Origin: Cryptomeria japonica
Lineage: Eukaryota; Streptophyta; Pinopsida; Cupressales; Cupressaceae
DNA length: 64,000 bases
Direction: 5' to 3'
NCBI RefSeq assembly: GCF_030272615.1
Contig: NC_081414.1
Coordinates: 914,943,648 to 915,007,647, forward strand
The notes beneath the pieces were generated by a model. That model was given only the letters and a program-made list of their open reading frames with translations, did no database searches and was not told the origin of the DNA. A program made the translations under genes and the position numbers. Shown here one piece after another: positions 58,801-64,000 of the stretch (its first letter is position 1; every line of letters begins with the position of its first letter).

Positions 58801-59962
58801 TTCCCATTACATCAACCTCCTTATCATCTCCAAATTTAACTTTACTCCTCATTGAATCATCTAATTTGACAAAGAAATCAGATTTACCTGTCATGTGATT
58901 TGAACAACCATTGTCCAAGAACCAGACATCCTCTTGGGGTTCTTTTGCCAAATTGCATGCAAAGAATGTAGAATTATTTGCATCAGAAGATTCTTCTGCA
59001 TAACAAGCTTTTGACTTATTCAAGATAGATTTCTTCTTCCTGCACTCAGATTCATAGTGCCCATATCTTTCACAATATCTGCACTGAATACTTCTTCTAT
59101 CCACAAAACTTCATCCTCTTCCTCTACCTCTTCCTCTGTTATTACCAAAAGATTCACCTTGAAATTTAGTAGTATGAGAGGGAGAAGATTTGGATTTTTC
59201 CTCAATATTCACAGAAGACTGGAATGCTTGAACAAAACTTTCCATAGAATGCTGCATGCATTCTTCATGAGACTGCAAAGAACCAATTAATTCTGCAACT
59301 TTGAAAGTAGTTATATCTTTATTTTCTTCAATAGCAATTACTACTGGATCAAATTTAGAAGGAAGAGACTTCAAAACAATTTCTACAATTTTCTGATCTG
59401 ATATAGTTTCACCATGAGTCCTAAGCTGATTCACAATACCTTGAGTCCTTGTAATAAATTCATGAATAGACTCAGATTCTTTCATCCTCAAATTTTCAAA
59501 TTCTCTTCAAAAAGTTTGAAGTTTTACCAATTTGATTTTATTTGTACCTTGGTATGCAGTCTGTAGAATCTCCCATGCATCCTTTGATTTTGTTAGACTG
59601 GCAATTTGAGGAAAAATTGAGACATCCAAGGCAGATTGAATGGTGAAAAGAGCTTTGTTATCCTTCTTTCTATCTTCTTTCAGCTGATTTTTCTGTTGTG
59701 GTGTCCATGTATTGAATGTATTTTGATCAACAGGTTTTGTGTATCCACCTTCCACAAATTCCCAAAGCTCTTGGGATAAAAGTAGGGTCTTCATCTTGAT
59801 ACTCCAATAATCATAGTTTTCTCCAGTAAACAATGGAAGCTGAAATGCTAAATCTTTTCCATTAACCATCTGAAGATAACTGTTGTTCCAACCTGAAACC
59901 TGCACAATCAAAATTCTTGCAACCTGCTCTGATACCAAATGAAAGACTATTAAAATATTCAA
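55853..59962 (-). pseudogene. Copia3 gag-pol polyprotein, single frame with stops
   Basis: Order along the minus strand: gag (GENYDYWSIKMKTLLLSQEL, ITRTQGIVNQLRTHGE); zinc knuckle CRYCERYGHYESEC at about 59090; protease WFLDNGCSNHMTG at 58925 (DNG for DSG) to HSLLSIGQLL. Integrase follows: ELVHADICGD, FIDDYSRHTWVYV, LRTDRGGEFTS and PQQYGIAERKN, with D, D and E present. RT follows: WELVPLPKGKQVIGVKWIYK, MDVKLAFLNGYIDEEVYVEQ and the active site YLYVDDLIYIG. RNase H ends the frame: YTNSDWVGLVDDRKSTSG, SSAEAEYM, TIYCDNNSTIAM and DIFTKALP. About a dozen stops fall at former CGA, CAG or TGG codons. All known pieces lie in the same frame, so the copy was a complete autonomous element. Confidence 0.95.
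59924..59946 (-). promoter_or_regulatory. Copia3 primer-binding site
   Basis: Minus strand TGGTATCAGAGCAGG just after the 5' LTR, complementary to initiator tRNA-Met. Confidence 0.9.
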
Positions 59963-60331
59963 AATACACTCACAAACTGAAAGAGAATTAACACAAATTT
60001 AGAATTGAATAAATATGCAAACTGTATTCTGAAATTGATATTGAAAAAAACTCTCACCAAAATTACAATAACAGTAATTGCCTTATAGACAATCATTTTC
60101 CTAAAATTACAATAACAGTAATTGCCTTATAGACAATCACTTTCCTAAGAATAAGAAAAACAAAAACTTAAAACAATAAAACAAAAAAATCTATTTTATA
60201 TCTAAAACTATAAAACTTATTATATCCTATTTTAGCAATAAGATTGCTGATTAACAAAAACAAATAAAACAAGAAAGTTGTTTTATTTCCTCCAGCGATC
60301 AACTCCAATGCATCATTCATCCTTATCTTCA
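59949..60331 (-). repeat. Copia3 5' LTR with internal tandem duplication
   Basis: 383 bp. A block of about 43 bp ('aaaattacaataacagtaat...' to 'ttttcct') is present twice in a row at about 60058-60145, explaining the extra length over the 340-bp partner. Confidence 0.92.
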
Positions 60332-61151
60332 AAGACGCCATCGATGCCAAAATAATAAACTTGCAAGATGGCAATATCTGGCTGAACAAAAGAGACATTG
60401 TTCATGCTGGCAGCTATTCTAGTGTTATTAGGCCCGCTACAATTCATACCAGGTGGGAGTGGGCATGGAAGCAAATTCAGCCCTACGGTTGTGACAATGC
60501 TCTTGTCTATAGTCTGTGGAACATCAACCGGGTGCTCCGGTGAAGCCCGGCTTTGTAATGCTTGGCTAAATACAGTTACATTGGCCGTATCATTGTATAC
60601 CGGCAGCTGTGGGAGGATTGGGGTGGTAGATGACTCAGAGCCCTCATAGTTTATTATGGCAGTTGTGGTGGTATTATCAAAAAAGCCTACTGGTTGTGTG
60701 GTGTATATGCTGGCAGCTATGTAGTAGCTACCCACTGTTTGATTCGCTGTGAGGAGAACATCTGTAGTTTGGCCTTGGGTTATAAACATAACATCTGTTG
60801 TGTATGGCTTTGTGTAGGATGCGTCCGCAGCGACGACAGTGAGATTGAGTGATGCTATCTCGAAAATTAGGTGGCTATTGAGTGTAGCATTCACAATCCG
60901 TAGAAGTTAAGTTTTTCCCTGATTTACAGACATGTTGAATGTTCCTGCATGCGAAAATGGTGTCATTGTCGATTCCTGCCGTGTTAAATTGTGAATAACA
61001 GGTTAACCATTTTTGTGAGTACCTGATGTTGAGCAAGGATAGAGGTCTCCTGGCTGGCCATTGATGGTAAAAGCATCAGATATATTGGGTGCACCACCTG
61101 ATATATTTGCTTGCGTTACAACCACTTCAGGATCGCTATTCCACCAGTCTC

Positions 61152-62851
61152 CTATTTAATACATGCAAATTAAGTGAAAGTTTAGGATGATAAAATGCGA
61201 AAGGAATGATAAAAATTTGAATGCGAAGTCGATTTTCTTCTCTCCAAAGTTAGGAGGACAAAATGCATAAGGAGTGATAAAGCATTGGTCCTCTTTCTAC
61301 AATACAAATTTAGTTCCGTATAGAATAACCATCAATGAAAGTGAAAACAATTTTTTATAAAGATATAATACCCAGATTTTGATTTTATTATTGTGCCAAA
61401 TTTTGATTTTATTATTTTGTAAGTTTTCTTATATTAATTTCTTGTTGGTATTACATTTTTTATAATATATAATGTTATATAAAATAATTTTGTCATATTA
61501 TTAATAGATTTTTTTTTCATTAAAGATTAGTCAAATTATAATTATTAATTTATTTTGTATACTTGAATTTTCTCTAATAAATTTATTCTAATAATTTGTG
61601 ACAATTTATTATTTTTATTTAATAAATACAATATAAAGGTATCATTTCACAGGCTTTTTACTATTATGAAAAGAAATAAAAATATTGACCCCCTATGCTA
61701 GTATTCTTACTACCTAACAGCGTCTTTTTATTTTTATTTATGATCTTGTTGTTGACTGAACATGGACATTTGGTGTGTGATTTTATATCCAAGTACCTAT
61801 TTATTAAAACAATATATTGATAGTTTTTTTTTTTCAAACACCTCAAAATTCAAATATCTTTATGGATGAATAGTAATAACAATATTTTTCTTTTTTACTA
61901 TTTATTCATTTATACTCATTTTACTAAAATAGAATAAAACAATTATAAAATTAGTCCATATTACAATTTGTTTTGTTAACTAAATTAAATTATAAATACT
62001 ATAAGTCTTCATTGTTTGATACTAGAAAGTTATAAATACCAAACAATAATTGTTCTATATGATTCAAAAATAAATAAATAAATAAAATTAATACAAGCCA
62101 ATAAAATTATAAAAAGTAAGCAATAAGATATAACATATGACCATGAAAAAGCCTGTATTAAAACAATCATACAAATTATTATCACTCTCTCCTATTTTAT
62201 GAGAAAGTATCTACCAAACTCTTCTTATTGAAAATTACCCACATCTTTTCTTGTATTCTTTACTTAGAAATTCAAACCTTTAAAGACAAAATTATCAACA
62301 TTAATTCATCTAGAAAAAACTGAAAATCATCTATAAATATACTCAATCTACATACTTTACAACTAAAAATCATTAGACTATCCACCTAATATGCTTTAAA
62401 ATTATAATTTACTATATAATTTTAAATTATCGAATCTCTATAAAGATACAATAAAACTCTAAATTATTAATTCTATATTAATATCATATAAGATACCAAA
62501 TTATTAGCTCTATATTAATATACTATAAAACTCCAAATTATTGACTCTATAATAATATAGAATAAAGCTCCAAATTATTGACACTATATTAATATACTGT
62601 AAAGCTCCAATAATTAACTCTATATTATTAATATATTATATGATCACTGAAACTGTTTTCTTCTTAGTAATTTATATCAAAAAAAAAAAAAAAAATGAAA
62701 TCAAACCTGATCCAATCTAAACCTCCCTCGATTCCTTTAATCATTTACCATGTCCACAATATTATTTTTTATTAATCCAACTTCTAATGTAGCATCTCTA
62801 TCATAAGACAGTCATAGAAAATCAGAAATGGAAATTTATAATAATATGTAC
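61152..62851 (-). other. Large AT-rich intron of the laccase pseudogene
   Basis: About 1.7 kb between the WWNSD exon and the WHAH exon. The acceptor side is ATAG|GAGACTGG, and the donor side GTACAT is weak. It holds an AT-rich tandem array and otherwise nothing recognisable. Confidence 0.7.
62455..62640. repeat. AT-rich tandem repeat, ~37-44 bp units
   Basis: Four to five units of the type 'ccaaattattgactctatattaatatactataaagct'. It lies inside the laccase intron; an intronic minisatellite. Confidence 0.8.
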
Positions 62852-63291
62852 ATAGCACAAGAGGAATCTCGGCATAGGGTTGTGGAAAGGGATAAGGAGT
62901 TCCCCTTTTGGGATATATGACTAGTGCTCCATGAACTGTTGCACGGAGCCATGACACATGGGCATGCCACCACAAGGTTCCTTCCTGTCCAACAATGGTG
63001 AATCTGTATTTAAAACGCCCATGTGGCTGAATAGGACACTGAGCGATATACCCAGTTCCATCAGCCCACGCTGTGCCAAGCTGTCTCACTCCATGCCTAA
63101 AAATAACTAGACCATCAGTACTGTATAAAAAACGTAATTGACAATGTACAGCCGCTTTGAGATGCAGACTTTACCAGTGGATGGAGGCATTATAAAGGGC
63201 TCTGTTATAAGTTTTAACAATAAGAGTAGCGCCATTACGTACATGCAGAGTAGGACCAGGATAAAGTTTCATAGATGGCGATTATCATTTG

Positions 63292-64000
63292 TTTTAGAGG
63301 CTGCAATTTCTATAAAATATTTCTTATTTTTTTCTTGTATTGTTTATGTGGATCAAAATATAACCTCTATTTAAAGACAAAACATGATATAATAGATATT
63401 GAATGAATAATAAGTTTATTGGGCTAAATTAAATTGGTTATTTTGTATCTGATTTTAATTCTTCAATTTGATATCAGAGGGGGTCTGGGCCTAGCTTCCT
63501 CATGGAAGGGCCTAGGATTATATGTGTGATCTTGTGAGACTCTTCTGCCAGGTGTGCATATGAGATCAAATCATGGATTTATCTCATTTAGAGAAGTTGA
63601 CTCTATGTTTGGAGATTGAAGAAGTTAAGGTTGTTGATGTTTGTTGCTTGTTTAATTGTTGCACTAAGAGGTTCATGTAAAGACCTTGTGTGAGCAGTTT
63701 AATAACTGCATTGATATAATTACTGGAAGTGCGAAGGATGAGAATAAGAAAGTGTGAAGAGTGCTGCGGAAAGGGATGCATTAGACATGGTTAGGAGCCA
63801 TGCCAGTGATCTGTGTGAGAGGTGATGAAGATGATGTTATGAGATGACCTCGCCCATAGTGGAAATGTGGTTTGCATGTGATAGAAGTCTACATATGAGG
63901 CAGATAGTGTTGCAAGAAATGGAACATGAGATGAGACCCTTTTGGCAAATTAATGGCAACTGACAAAGAAATGGTTGACAAGTTGAGATTGAAGCCCAGT
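63292..64000 (+). mobile_element. Second Copia0-type element: LTR, primer-binding site and leader, runs off the window
   Basis: LTR-like 63292-63454 starts TGTTTTAGAGGCTGCAA, and its end is near 'ttcttca'. Then TTGATATCAGAGGGGG follows (63457-63472), a mutated tRNA-Met site, and about 530 bp of leader closely matching 37217-37745. The left end abuts the laccase exon, so the insertion or a later deletion removed the 5' part of the laccase gene. No gag motif was recognised before the window ends. Confidence 0.7.

Larger units (their letters stand above)
55489..60331 (-). mobile_element. Copia3: near-complete copia element inserted in a laccase exon
   Basis: LTRs are 55489-55828 (340 bp) and 59949-60331 (383 bp). 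Plus-strand ends are TGTTAAAA (TATTAAAA in the right copy)...CTTATCTTCA. Target duplication is AAGAC at 55484-55488 and 60332-60336. Orientation is minus, with a tRNA-Met primer-binding site next to the right LTR and a polypurine tract next to the left. The gag-pol runs in one reading frame for about 1370 codons with stop codons but no frameshifts. Confidence 0.95.
54932..63275 (-). pseudogene. Laccase (multicopper oxidase), multi-exon, broken
   Basis: Laccases oxidise phenolics such as monolignols in the cell wall using four copper ions. Minus-strand exons estimated from splice sites are 63175-63275, 62852-63096, 61023-61151, 60332-60944 joined to 55167-55488 before the Copia3 insertion, and 54932-55062 (stop TAG at 54932-54934). 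All four copper motifs are present: HW|HG across the first visible intron, [14 protein letters not shown], and HCHFDDYLTWG. Other blocks are [67 protein letters not shown] and VDPPLRNIVGVPLNGWA. Lesions are a stop after NQGKT, a stop after PKTI, a frameshift near 55370, a stop after TNIF, and Copia3. The signal peptide and first exon are missing where a Copia0-type LTR abuts. Confidence 0.9.

Overview
The window looks like intergenic and pericentric-type DNA from a large, repeat-rich plant nuclear genome. Everything identifiable is plant-type: a CACTA/En-Spm transposon, Ty1/copia and Ty3/gypsy Tat-like LTR retrotransposons, a PLS-class PPR fragment, a retrocopy of the splicing factor CWC22 and a laccase gene. 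Nested insertions, a ~16 kb gypsy element with ~5 kb LTRs and a long AT-rich laccase intron would fit a gymnosperm, but the sequence alone does not settle the species. I see no host gene that is clearly intact.

Layout. 1-2.4 kb: an LTR-like remnant and featureless AT-rich DNA. 2.5-11.9 kb: a decayed CACTA transposon read on the minus strand, with a TNP2 transposase, DUF4218 and DUF4216 modules, then a SET-domain segment directly followed by exons of a Transposase_24/TnpA-like gene. 12.2-14.1 kb: a minus-strand CWC22 retro-pseudogene with an inverted partial copy at 14.3-14.5 kb. 15.8-16.7 kb: a PPR pseudogene built of ~303-bp tandem units. 17.6-38 kb: a four-level nest. An old short-LTR copia (Copia0) was split by Copia1 (17722-37145). 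Copia1 was split in its RNase H by Copia2 (22297-35067, minus). Copia2 was split in its leader by a non-autonomous gypsy element, Gypsy1 (25823-34092). 38069-54068: a complete gypsy element, Gypsy2, with a perfect ATATC target duplication. Its ~4.96 kb LTRs each contain a broken ~1000-codon reading frame of unknown function. 54.9-63.3 kb: a multi-exon laccase pseudogene (minus), split by Copia3 (55489-60331, duplication AAGAC) and cut at its 5' side by a second Copia0-type LTR that runs off the window.

Functional reading. Target-site duplications, LTR pairs, primer-binding sites and polypurine tracts fix the boundaries and order of most insertions. Coding decay is largely stop codons of the kind made by C-to-T change (CGA to TGA, CAG to TAG, TGG to TGA/TAG), as expected for methylated, silenced DNA. 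Copia3 and Gypsy2 carry recognisable full gag-pol sets. Copia2 and Gypsy1 carry gag/protease-type frames but no reverse transcriptase or integrase, so they would need trans mobilisation. The items most worth follow-up are the long frame inside the Gypsy2 LTRs, the SET domain inside the CACTA element, the RNase H placed before the reverse transcriptase in Gypsy2, and the gag/protease-only families.
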